Below are positions 1-8,093 of a stretch of DNA of 64,000 bases, piece after piece. Position 1 is the stretch's first letter, and each line of letters starts with the position of its first letter. The stretch comes from Paraburkholderia fungorum (GTDB taxonomy: Bacteria > Pseudomonadota > Gammaproteobacteria > Burkholderiales > Burkholderiaceae): contig NZ_CADFGE010000002.1 of NCBI RefSeq assembly GCF_902833645.1, positions 925,988-989,987 on the forward strand, in the 5' to 3' direction. The translations under genes and the position numbers were made by a program. The notes beneath the pieces were generated by a model, which saw only the letters and a program-made list of their open reading frames with translations, was not told where the DNA came from and did not search any database.

Positions 1-2
1 CA

Positions 3-401
3 CTGGCACGCATGCAATCGTTGCTGGCGCCAGGCGGCGTGATCGTCGTGACGGTGCCGGCCTGCCCGCATCTGTGGAGCGCTCACGACGTCTATCTGCG
101 GCACTTCCGCCGCTACAGCCGCGCTTCGCTGACGCAATGCGTCGCCGCGGCCGGTTACGAAATCGAGCGCGTGACGTATTTCAACTCGCTGCTGTTCCCC
201 CTCGCGGTGGCCGCGCGATGGTTCGACCGCCTTTTCAGGCGCAGCAGATCGACGGGCGACGCCGTTCCGGCCCACCCGCTCAATGCCGCGCTTTATCGGC
301 TGTTCAGTGCGGAGCGCCATTGGCTTGCGCACGCCGCGTTGCCGTACGGGGTGTCCTTGCTCGCGATCCTGCGCACACCACGGGAGAGCGCCGGTGAATA
401 G
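3..401 (+). CDS. Class I SAM-dependent methyltransferase, C-terminal part
   Basis: The gene is cut by the left window edge; 132 residues are visible and the frame is open to the first base. A glycine-rich strand followed by VTVPA, then LWSAHDVYLRHFRRYS, is the post-motif region usual in Methyltransf_11/23-type enzymes that sit beside polyprenyl-phosphate glycosyltransferases and GtrA proteins. The SAM-binding GxGxG motif would lie upstream and cannot be seen. The stop overlaps the next start by 8 bases, so the two genes are translationally coupled. An envelope or polysaccharide substrate is inferred from the GtrA neighbour only. Confidence 0.7.
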   Translation: MARMQSLLAPGGVIVVTVPACPHLWSAHDVYLRHFRRYSRASLTQCVAAAGYEIERVTYFNSLLFPLAVAARWFDRLFRRSRSTGDAVPAHPLNAALYRLFSAERHWLAHAALPYGVSLLAILRTPRESAGE

Positions 402-768
402 CGCGGAACGAATCAAGCTACTGCGATTCGGCGTGTCCGGACTCTTTGCAACCGGGCTGCACGTCATGGTCGCCATGACGCTGATCGTGCGCGCCGGCAC
501 TGAACCGGCGTTGGCGAATGCGCTCGCTTTCGCCTGTTCGACAGGAAGCTCCTACCTCCTGAATACTTTCTGGAGTTTTTCGTCCGTTCCCGCGCTGGCG
601 AATATCTGGCGTTTCGCCGTTGTTTCTCTGGGCGGCCTGACGCTGACTACGCTCGTCGCTCACGCCACGCAGATCGCCGGTGGTGGTCCGGCGTTGGGCA
701 TCGCGATGGTGGTCTGCGTGGTGCCGCCGGTTACGTTCATGGCGCACCGGTGGTGGACGTATCGGTGA
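394..768 (+). CDS. GtrA family membrane protein
   Basis: A 124-aa hydrophobic protein. The KLLRFGVSGL start, four predicted membrane helices, the SYLLNTFWSF motif between helices 2 and 3 and the terminal RWWTY are all typical of the GtrA/DPMS family. These proteins are thought to move undecaprenyl-linked sugars across the inner membrane or to assist glycosyltransferases. GTG at 394 is chosen because the family alignment begins there and it overlaps the methyltransferase stop. The glycosyltransferase normally paired with it is probably left of the window. Confidence 0.85.
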   Translation: MNSAERIKLLRFGVSGLFATGLHVMVAMTLIVRAGTEPALANALAFACSTGSSYLLNTFWSFSSVPALANIWRFAVVSLGGLTLTTLVAHATQIAGGGPALGIAMVVCVVPPVTFMAHRWWTYR

Positions 769-864
769 AACCGAACGGAAACGGGCGGCGGAAATAGCCG
801 AATCGGAGCCACCACGACGCAAACGGCAGGCGGAGCCGCCGCCGAACTGGCCGGCTGATCGCTG

Positions 865-1008
865 TTACTCGGCGATTGAAAAGCGCGCCGGGCGGCGTTG
901 CGGCGCGCTGGTGGGGCGCTCCACGCGCGGGCTGGCGCCGCGGATGAAGAGAATCGCGCAGATAGCGACCATCGTCCAAATGCTGATAATTACGGTCAAG
1001 GCACTCAT
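865..1008 (-). CDS. Small single-helix membrane protein
   Basis: A 47-residue protein. Residues 3-22 form one strongly hydrophobic helix (LTVIISIWTMVAICAILF), followed by a basic, proline-rich tail. Small proteins of this shape are common as unnamed conserved genes in Burkholderia. It begins at ATG 1008 with only a weak purine stretch (GAAGA) upstream. A longer in-frame form starts further upstream but adds residues with no membrane character. Function is unknown; inner-membrane location is inferred. Confidence 0.45.
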   Translation of the reverse strand: MSALTVIISIWTMVAICAILFIRGASPRVERPTSAPQRRPARFSIAE

Positions 1009-1062
1009 TACGGTCTTCAGAAGTTCGACACAGCGATTGATTCTGTCTGGCCTGACGGCCAA

Positions 1063-1353
1063 TCAACGTGTCGTAGGTTGGTCGGTACCTTTGAGCAATA
1101 GCTCATCGATCAGGCACGTGGTCAATGCCAACTGCTTTTCGAGCGATACGCGCGCCAGTTCCGCGCCCACCGTGTCGCCACGCGCGACGGCGCTGTGGGT
1201 CTGCGTCGCGAGCCGCAACACAGCCTCCGATGCGAGGTGCAGGCCGCGCATCGTGCCCGCGTCGGAGTACGGCGCAGGATCTTTCCAGTCGGACATGGAT
1301 ACGTCCGGCAGAGCAACTTTGAACTGGTAACTCGGGTCGTGGCGGAAAGACAT
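1063..1353 (-). CDS. Hypothetical protein (96 aa)
   Basis: A 96-residue soluble protein. ATG 1353 is preceded by AGGGAG at good spacing, which favours it over longer in-frame options. The first 35 residues are rich in aromatic and charged residues; the remainder (HLASEAVLRLATQTHSAV onward) is predicted to be two amphipathic helices. No family was recognised. It lies 54 bp upstream of the small membrane protein on the same strand, so the two may be co-transcribed. Confidence 0.55.
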   Translation of the reverse strand: MSFRHDPSYQFKVALPDVSMSDWKDPAPYSDAGTMRGLHLASEAVLRLATQTHSAVARGDTVGAELARVSLEKQLALTTCLIDELLLKGTDQPTTR

Positions 1354-1545
1354 CTCAGGCTCCCTGCGCGATTGGCACGATGTCAGTGTGCGCCGACCAC
1401 AGGGAGTCCAATCCGTTAAAAAGAAGCCAAATCTGGAGTTAATCCGCCGCCCTCGCGAAACAACGAGAAATTTGTTAAAAATGGGGCCGGGGCGCGATCT
1501 ACGCTCAAGCCCGCATCGTCTCAGCCACGGCGGCTCATCTGCCAT

Positions 1546-2997
1546 CTATTCCACTTCTTTGCGCCTGGTGCGCCGGGCCGTCCGATGCTCAGCCATTGCT
1601 CGCCTCGCCAGCGTACCCAAGGTGCGCATCTCTTTCTCCACGTCCGGGCTCCACGGACGGCCATAGTTAAGCCGGATGTGACGGCGAAATTCACGGCCGC
1701 GCGAAAAGATCGCACCGGGTGCTATCGCGATCTCGTGCGCTTCCGCCATTTCGAACAATCGCACTGCCTCTACGCCTTCCGGAAGCTGCACCCATAGAAA
1801 GAATCCGCCCGGCGGCCGGACCACCACGGTTCCCTTGGGGAAGTACCTTACGATCGCAGCGACCATCCGGGTCTGAAGGGACGCCAGTTCACGGCGCAGT
1901 TTGCGCAGAAGCCGGTCGTAGTCCCCATGCTCGAGATAGTCAGCAATGGCGCATTGCACGGGCACAGACGCGGGGCCCATCGTCAGCCAACGCGCGTGCT
2001 CGATTCTTGCGGCGTAGCGCCCCGCCGCTACCCAGCCGAGGCGCAGACCCGGCGCGAGGCTCTTCGAAAACGAACCGCAGTGCAGCACGAGACCGTCAGA
2101 ATCGAAGCGCTTCGCCGGATAGGCCGGCGTCGAGCCAAAATGCAGTTCGCGGAACACGTCGTCCTCGATTAGCGGCACGCCATGTTTTGCCAGCAACCTG
2201 ACGAGCGCCTCCTTCCGTTCATCGGAGAGCGTCGCGCCGGTCGGCTGGTGCAGCGTCGTCATAAACCAGCAGGCCCGTACCGGATGCTGCAGCAATGCCT
2301 GCGCCAATACACCGAGATCGAGGCCATGGTGCGGATCGACAGGGATTTCCACGACCTTCAGACGCAGGCGCTTAACCGCTTCTTGCACAGCATGGAAAGC
2401 AGGCCGTTCTATTGCGATGGTGTCGCCCGGTCGCGTGAGAACCTGCAGACACAGTATCAGTGCATCGAGCGCGCCACTCGTCACGACAACCTCTTCGACC
2501 GGGACCGTGACACCGGTGACAATGTAGCGAAGCGCGATCTGGCGACGCAGTTCTGCCTCCGCCTTTCCCGCCGACAACGCGTTGCGGGAACTCGCCATTC
2601 TCCGGGTTGCCGCAGTCAACGAGCGCGAAAGCCGGCCAAACGGGAACAGCAGGGAACTTGGCTCCGACGAGCCCAGTCCGGGATGCGCGCATCGCCGTTG
2701 AGCCTTCATGAAGCGGATAGTCACGCTGTCGCCATCAGCCTCGTCAATACTGCGCTTTGAAGCAATCGCCAGCGATTTCGTTGACGCAGGCCGACTTGCG
2801 ACGAAATAACCCGAGCGAGGTCTCGCGACGATCAGGGCACGTCGTTCGAGGGTGTAGTAAGCATGGAAAACGGTTGAAGAGCTCACGCGGTACGCACTGC
2901 TCGCCTGACGCACCGACGGGAGCCGCGCGCCGGGTTCGAGCGTACCGTTCAGAATCAGGCTTTCGAACTCCACCGCCAGTTGCAGATAGCGCTTCAT
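1546..2997 (-). CDS. MocR-type GntR regulator with aminotransferase-like domain (copy 1)
   Basis: A 483-aa protein. It has an N-terminal GntR winged helix (about residues 1-70, with GARLPSVRQASS and RPRSGYF) and a fold-type I aminotransferase domain with the PLP-lysine motif SFSKSLAPG. MocR proteins sense PLP or PLP-amino acid adducts and control vitamin B6, GABA or taurine genes. Two PLP-contact positions differ from its paralogue at 4860: NPTG reads QPTG, and the Tyr of DDVY is Phe. There is no Shine-Dalgarno sequence; a near-perfect palindrome touches the start codon. Its length equals that of the paralogue exactly, which supports this start. Confidence 0.85.
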   Translation of the reverse strand: MKRYLQLAVEFESLILNGTLEPGARLPSVRQASSAYRVSSSTVFHAYYTLERRALIVARPRSGYFVASRPASTKSLAIASKRSIDEADGDSVTIRFMKAQRRCAHPGLGSSEPSSLLFPFGRLSRSLTAATRRMASSRNALSAGKAEAELRRQIALRYIVTGVTVPVEEVVVTSGALDALILCLQVLTRPGDTIAIERPAFHAVQEAVKRLRLKVVEIPVDPHHGLDLGVLAQALLQHPVRACWFMTTLHQPTGATLSDERKEALVRLLAKHGVPLIEDDVFRELHFGSTPAYPAKRFDSDGLVLHCGSFSKSLAPGLRLGWVAAGRYAARIEHARWLTMGPASVPVQCAIADYLEHGDYDRLLRKLRRELASLQTRMVAAIVRYFPKGTVVVRPPGGFFLWVQLPEGVEAVRLFEMAEAHEIAIAPGAIFSRGREFRRHIRLNYGRPWSPDVEKEMRTLGTLARRAMAEHRTARRTRRKEVE

Positions 2998-3014
2998 TAG
3001 TATGACATGCTAAT
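2996..3014. promoter_or_regulatory. Imperfect palindrome at the MocR copy 1 start
   Basis: The 19 bases ATTAGTATGACATGCTAAT read nearly the same on both strands (mismatches only at the centre and one symmetrical pair). The site includes the first base of the MocR start codon region and replaces any Shine-Dalgarno sequence, so it could be an autoregulatory operator, or the message could be leaderless. No binding data; inferred from symmetry alone. Confidence 0.35.
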
Positions 3015-3062
3015 TAAATGGAGCTGTCCCGCCCTGCTCCGGTCGCGAGTGGAACGCTTCAT

Positions 3063-4619
3063 TCAGAAATATCGAACCCGCCAGCCGAGCACGGTTGCGG
3101 CTCCCCCCGGCTTTGAGGACGGGGCATTGGCGTTCTCGAGAAATACCTTCAGCCGGCTCGCGCCGAGCGCGCGGCTATAGAAGAACCCTTGACCAAACTC
3201 GGCACGGCTCGCCCGCGCGACGTTGTGGTGCGCCGAGTTCTCGATGCCTTCGACCACGACCACGGCGCCCATCTCATGGCCCATGCGCGTCAACGCATCG
3301 ATCTGTCTGGCTCGCTCGTCGGGATTCATTCCGAGCACGTTCCTGTCGACCTTCACCATCTCAAAGGTCATCTCCGCCGGCAGTTCAGGTGCGACGTCAG
3401 TGGGACGCACGGCCGACAGGGCAAAGCGCACACCTCGATCACGCGCTTGCGACATCATGGGAACGAGACGTTTTTTAAACTTCCACGCGCTGGCCGCCTC
3501 GATCTTCAGAATGAGCGGCGGCAGACCGAGGGAGCCGACTTCGCCGAGGTGCGCGGTAAAGGCCGAACTTACCAGGTAAGAAGCTGGCGCGGTAATGCCC
3601 AGATAGAGCGATTTCGGAGCGCCGATTTCGCGCAACTCCTCAGCAGCACGCGTCAGAACGAAGCGCGTCATCGGTCCGATCAAACTACTGTTCTCGATGA
3701 ACGCCATAAAGTGAGCCGGACCCAGAGCGCCGTACTTCTCGTTGTCCCAGCGCAATAGCGCTTCGACACCGACACATTGGGCTCGCCTCACGCCAACGAC
3801 GGGTTGGTACTCAAGATGGAATTCGCCCCGACGCAGCCCCGCACGCGCCGCACGCAGGAGCGACTTGTCGTAGCGGAACCACCTTCTGAGAGCCCAGCCG
3901 GCAACAACGACCAGGACCGCCACCAGGACCGGCCACAATACAAAACCCACCAGGTTCCATGCCGGCGCGGACTGAGTAACAGTGGTCGCAGGAGGACTCG
4001 CCGGCGCGAGTGTGTCGGCGTCGATCGAATCCGGGTTCGGCCGCGTTTCGCAACCGGCGCCCAATGAGCAGTCAGGGACCGACGGTGCGGGTGGTTCCGG
4101 CGTCTGCTGCGTCCATTCGGCCCGCGACGTGGTACCGGCCACTGGGTCAGAGGCCGGAAGGCCGTCTTGTTCTGCCGCGTCCCGGTCGCCGATTCGCCAC
4201 TGCAGTGCCCTCAGCAGCGACACAACGTTCGGCCCCGAACTGGCACTTGCAGCCGCCGTTTCAACGGCAACGTCACGTACGTCTTCCAGCGAATCGCAGC
4301 TATTCGTCGGTACAGACATCGGGCCCGCATCCGGTCCGGCGAGGGCCGCCGGAACAACGGGCAACTGCGCAATCGGCGCGCAGTCCGAGCCGAACCGAAT
4401 CGGCGGCGCCGGTGGGCCTGCAAGCCAGTCCGTCAATTGTTCCCAGACGTTGCGTTCAGGCGTGAGAATGCGACTGGAACTGGTGTCGGCCGGCCCTGCC
4501 AGTGCAAGCGAGGTACACGTGCAGATGACCAGGACGACTGCCAACCCTTGTTCTGAGGCACAACGAAGCGCGACGAGGGCGCTGCGCCTGATCCTTGATA
4601 CCGCAAACCCAAATGCCAT
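3063..4619 (-). CDS. Membrane-bound degenerate EAL-domain protein
   Basis: A 518-aa protein. A signal/anchor helix (about residues 18-42), a Cys-containing Pro/Ala-rich periplasmic region, a second helix (about 221-244) and a C-terminal EAL domain (about 255-500). EAL domains hydrolyse c-di-GMP. Here E286 of EALLRW, E374, K423, E457 and Q477 are recognisable. However, the metal-binding Asn of the usual N-L-S motif is absent (LGITAPAS) and the Asp pair of DDFG is replaced (LSAVRPTD). The domain is therefore probably catalytically dead and acts as a sensor or scaffold. Four periplasmic Cys could form disulphides, as in CSS-EAL proteins, but the CSS motif is not seen. The start at 4619 is chosen to give a normal signal; its SD is weak. 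Confidence 0.75.
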   Translation of the reverse strand: MAFGFAVSRIRRSALVALRCASEQGLAVVLVICTCTSLALAGPADTSSSRILTPERNVWEQLTDWLAGPPAPPIRFGSDCAPIAQLPVVPAALAGPDAGPMSVPTNSCDSLEDVRDVAVETAAASASSGPNVVSLLRALQWRIGDRDAAEQDGLPASDPVAGTTSRAEWTQQTPEPPAPSVPDCSLGAGCETRPNPDSIDADTLAPASPPATTVTQSAPAWNLVGFVLWPVLVAVLVVVAGWALRRWFRYDKSLLRAARAGLRRGEFHLEYQPVVGVRRAQCVGVEALLRWDNEKYGALGPAHFMAFIENSSLIGPMTRFVLTRAAEELREIGAPKSLYLGITAPASYLVSSAFTAHLGEVGSLGLPPLILKIEAASAWKFKKRLVPMMSQARDRGVRFALSAVRPTDVAPELPAEMTFEMVKVDRNVLGMNPDERARQIDALTRMGHEMGAVVVVEGIENSAHHNVARASRAEFGQGFFYSRALGASRLKVFLENANAPSSKPGGAATVLGWRVRYF

Positions 4620-4655
4620 TGATTGATCGCTAAAAGAAGTCGGCTTGAGAATCGT

Positions 4656-4672
4656 TAGCGGTCGGACCGCTA
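4656..4672. promoter_or_regulatory. Perfect 17-bp palindrome between EAL gene and MocR copy 2
   Basis: TAGCGGTC-G-GACCGCTA is an exact inverted repeat with a one-base centre. It lies 37 bp upstream of the EAL start and 188 bp upstream of the MocR start, in the divergent intergenic region. It is a good candidate operator for one of the two MocR regulators or another dimeric repressor. Confidence 0.45.
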
Positions 4673-4859
4673 TGCGTTGGCAAAACATCGAAAGATGAGG
4701 AACCGATCTGGCCCGCACTTTGCCAGCGTGTGTGCATCCGCAATAGAAGCAGATGGCAAAAGAAATGCCGTATCAGATGGAAAGTGGCTATCTTCTAAAG
4801 AGGGGCGCTGGTGGATTCGATCCGACGCCGGCTATGGTGCGTTCTGCGAGGAGTACACG

Positions 4860-6311
4860 TTGAAACGGTACGAGCGGTTAGCCGACCAACTCAGCGAACT
4901 CATCAAGCGCGGTGATCTGCCACCCGGCGCGCGTATTCCCTCGGTTCGCGCAGCCTGCAAGGCGTGGGACGTGAGCCCCGCGACGGTATTTCGCGCCTAC
5001 TATCTGCTCGAGAGCCAGGGTTTGATCAGGGCCCGCCCGCGTTCAGGCTATTTCGTGTCTCCCGGTTCCATGGAAATACCGAAAGCGAGTCCCGCGACCC
5101 CGCCGGGTGCCAACTCGAAGACCGTCAATGTCAGCCACCTGGTCTTTGAGGTTCTCAAGACGATCAGGCAGGCCGACACCGTCCCACTTGGATCGGCGTT
5201 TCTGAGTCCTGCGCTGTTTCCGATGGCGCGCGTCGGAAAGTCATGCGCGACGGTCAATCGTTCGATGCACCCCGCCTGCATGGTTGACGGACTGCCGCCG
5301 GGGCACGAAGGATTGCGCCAGCAGATTTCGTTGCGATATCTGATGGCCGGGATGACGGTGCCCGTCGACGAGATCATCATTACGAGCGGCGCACTCGACG
5401 CGCTGACGCTAAGCGCCCAGTTGCTCGCCGCTCCCGGCGATGTGATCGTGATCGAAAAGCCGACCTTCTACGCAGCGCTGCAGGCTATCGAGCGTCTGAG
5501 GTTAAACGTCGTGGAGATTCCGGTCGACCCGGTGGAGGGGCATGATCTGGATGCCCTCGCGCAAGCGCTGCAGCACCATCCGGTTCGCGCCTGCTGGCTC
5601 ATGACCTCATTCCACAATCCGACCGGGGTGACCCTGGACGATTCCAGGAAGCGGGCACTGGTCGACCTACTCGCCAGACACGAGGTGCCGCTCATCGAGG
5701 ATGACGTCTACAACGAGCTGCATTTTGGCCCGCAGCCGGTGCGTCCGGCTAAATTCTTCGATCGGAAAGGTCTTGTCATACATTGTGGTTCGTTCTCGAA
5801 GTGCCTTGCGCCCGGGTACCGGATCGGCTGGGCGGCAGCCGGAAGATTCGCGGCTGGGCTGGAACGTGCGAAATGGATGACAACCCTATCGGCCAGCATG
5901 CCGGCGCAGCGCGCCATCGCCGACTATCTGGAGCACGGCGGATACGAACGTTTCCTGCACAAACTCCGTCGCGAGCTGGCCCTTCAGCAATCGCAGATGC
6001 TCGACGCGATCGGCCGGTACTTCCCGGCCGATACGATGGCAACGAGGTCTGACGGCGGCTATTTCACGTGGGTGGCGCTGCCGGATCGCGTAGACGCGAT
6101 ACAGCTCTTCCGAACTGCGCTCGATAGCGGGATCAGCATCGCGCCCGGACCTATCTTCTCGGCGGACGGCGGCTTTCGACATCATGTGCGTCTGAACTAT
6201 GGCTATCCGTGGTCGGCACGGTTCGATAAAGCGCTTGCGACATTAGGCGCGCTGTGCGCTGATGAATCGCGTTGCGGCGCCTGGCTGGCCGGTCCGGTTC
6301 AGCCGGCGTGA
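4860..6311 (+). CDS. MocR-type GntR regulator with aminotransferase-like domain (copy 2)
   Basis: A 483-aa paralogue of the regulator at 1546-2997, clearly similar over the whole length (shared GALDAL, RACW, GSFSK, IADYLEHG, LRRELA blocks). A GntR winged helix is followed by a fold-I aminotransferase domain with intact HNPTG, DDVY and SFSKCLAPG motifs, so PLP binding is expected. The TTG start at 4860 is chosen because GAGGAG lies 6 bp upstream, the N-terminus (MKRYERL) then matches the paralogue, and the lengths become identical. It is divergent from the EAL gene. The ligand and targets are unknown. Confidence 0.85.
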   Translation: MKRYERLADQLSELIKRGDLPPGARIPSVRAACKAWDVSPATVFRAYYLLESQGLIRARPRSGYFVSPGSMEIPKASPATPPGANSKTVNVSHLVFEVLKTIRQADTVPLGSAFLSPALFPMARVGKSCATVNRSMHPACMVDGLPPGHEGLRQQISLRYLMAGMTVPVDEIIITSGALDALTLSAQLLAAPGDVIVIEKPTFYAALQAIERLRLNVVEIPVDPVEGHDLDALAQALQHHPVRACWLMTSFHNPTGVTLDDSRKRALVDLLARHEVPLIEDDVYNELHFGPQPVRPAKFFDRKGLVIHCGSFSKCLAPGYRIGWAAAGRFAAGLERAKWMTTLSASMPAQRAIADYLEHGGYERFLHKLRRELALQQSQMLDAIGRYFPADTMATRSDGGYFTWVALPDRVDAIQLFRTALDSGISIAPGPIFSADGGFRHHVRLNYGYPWSARFDKALATLGALCADESRCGAWLAGPVQPA

Positions 6312-6404
6312 CAGGGATATCGCTCTCGACCGTTCATCACGGCCGGTGGATCGTGAAACCCGATTTTGCGGGCGTCAACCAGCAAGCCACCACTCGCGCG
6401 CTAC

Positions 6405-8093
6405 CTACGATCCTGTGGGGCGCGCCGCATCGTCGATAAAACCCTTCAGCATCGCAAGCGTGTCCGCTTCGTCGATAGGCTTGTCGACGCGCCAGCGCAG
6501 CATGCGCGGGAATCGCACCGCAACGCCGGACTTATGCCGCGCACTGGCCTGGATGCCCTCGAAGCCGATTTCGAATACCAGCGTCGGCCGCACGCTGCGC
6601 ACCGGTCCGAACTTCTCGATCGTCGTCTTGCGCACGATCGCATCGACCTGGCGCATTTCTTCGTCCGTCAGGCCCGAATAGGCCTTGGCAAAAGGTACAA
6701 GCGTGCGCACGCCGTCCGCTTCATCCCAAACCGCGAAGGTAAAGTCGGTGTACAGGCTGGCACGGCGACCGTGGCCGCGTTGCGCGTAGACCAGCACGGC
6801 GTCCACCGCATAGGGCTCGATCTTCCATTTCCACCACGTACCCGACGCTTTGGTACGGCCCACACCGTACATCGACTCGCGCTCCTTGAGCATCAATCCT
6901 TCGACACCGCGCGCACGGCTTTCTTCGCGCAACGCGCCCAACTCCCGCCAATCCGCACCGGAGACGAGCGGCGAAACGCGCAAGAGGTCACGCGCGAGCG
7001 TGCTGTCGAGCGATGCCGCCAGCGCATCGAGTTGCGCGCGCCGCCCGGCAAGCGGCGTCATGCGCAGATCTTCGCCGGCGGCTTCGAGCAGGTCGTAAGC
7101 GAGCAACGCGGCGGGCGAATCCGCGAGTATTTTTTTCGTCAACGTCTTGCGCGCAATTCGAGGTTGGAGACGCGCGAACGGCAACGGCGCAACGGCGCCC
7201 GGCTCCCACGCAAGAATTTCCCCGTCGATGACGAAGCCATCGGGCAAGGCCTCACCCAACGCGGCCACCTCGGGAAAGCGCTCTGTGATCAGGTCCTCGC
7301 CACGCGACCATAACCACACCCTTCCGCCGCGCTTGACGAGTTGCGCACGAATGCCGTCCCACTTCCATTCGATCAGCCATTGCGACGGATCGCCAAGCGT
7401 CTCCGGATCGGCCTGCAACGGATGCGCGAGAAAGAACGGATACGGCAAGCCGAGATCGCTGTCGTGCCGCGCGACCGCTTGCTGCGTATCCTCGGCCGGC
7501 GCCTCCGGCGCAATCAGACGCAGATAGCGCGCCGCGTCGGGCTTCTGCTGCGAGTCGGTCCATCCGACCATGCGCTGTGCAATCCGTTTGTGATCCACGC
7601 CCGCGATTTCCGCAAGCGCTCTGACCACCAGTTGCCGTGCCACGCCGACGCGAAAGCCGCCGCCTATCAGCTTGGTCAGCAAAAAGCGGCCGCTCCAGTC
7701 GAGTTCGTCCCAGTAGCCGAAAAGACGCGTGCGCAATTCTTCCGGCGCGAGACCGCGCAAAAGCAGCACGCGTTGCTCGATCCATTGTGTGAGCCCGAGT
7801 TCGGAACTGCGTTGCGCGGGCGGCAGGATATGAGCGATCGTTTCGGCAAGATCGCCCACTGCCTGGTAGGACTCCTCGAATAACCATGCGGGCAAGCCCG
7901 CACGTTCACATGCGAATTCGGTCAGCAGGCGCGTCGGCACCGATTGACGCGGTTTGCCGCCTGCCAGAAAGTACGACGCCCACGCAGCGTCTTCCGGCGC
8001 GGCCACGGCGAAATAAGTCGTGAGCGCCTCGAGCTTGTCACGCGTGGACGTGGTTGCATCGAGCGCGGTGTAGAGAGCGGCGAAACGCTTCAT
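6405..8093 (-). CDS. ATP-dependent DNA ligase
   Basis: A 562-aa protein. It has an N-terminal DNA-binding domain (about 1-200), an adenylation domain with motif I EWKWDG (nucleotidyl lysine K244), motif III-like FVIDGEIL and motif V WWKWK, then an OB-fold domain. It seals nicks using ATP and probably serves DNA repair rather than replication, which uses LigA. The start overlaps the stop of the exonuclease gene (ATGA), so the two are made together. In many bacteria this ligase type travels with a ligase-associated exonuclease, an Lhr-type helicase and a PdeM phosphoesterase; only the exonuclease is present here. Confidence 0.93.
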   Translation of the reverse strand: MKRFAALYTALDATTSTRDKLEALTTYFAVAAPEDAAWASYFLAGGKPRQSVPTRLLTEFACERAGLPAWLFEESYQAVGDLAETIAHILPPAQRSSELGLTQWIEQRVLLLRGLAPEELRTRLFGYWDELDWSGRFLLTKLIGGGFRVGVARQLVVRALAEIAGVDHKRIAQRMVGWTDSQQKPDAARYLRLIAPEAPAEDTQQAVARHDSDLGLPYPFFLAHPLQADPETLGDPSQWLIEWKWDGIRAQLVKRGGRVWLWSRGEDLITERFPEVAALGEALPDGFVIDGEILAWEPGAVAPLPFARLQPRIARKTLTKKILADSPAALLAYDLLEAAGEDLRMTPLAGRRAQLDALAASLDSTLARDLLRVSPLVSGADWRELGALREESRARGVEGLMLKERESMYGVGRTKASGTWWKWKIEPYAVDAVLVYAQRGHGRRASLYTDFTFAVWDEADGVRTLVPFAKAYSGLTDEEMRQVDAIVRKTTIEKFGPVRSVRPTLVFEIGFEGIQASARHKSGVAVRFPRMLRWRVDKPIDEADTLAMLKGFIDDAARPTGS

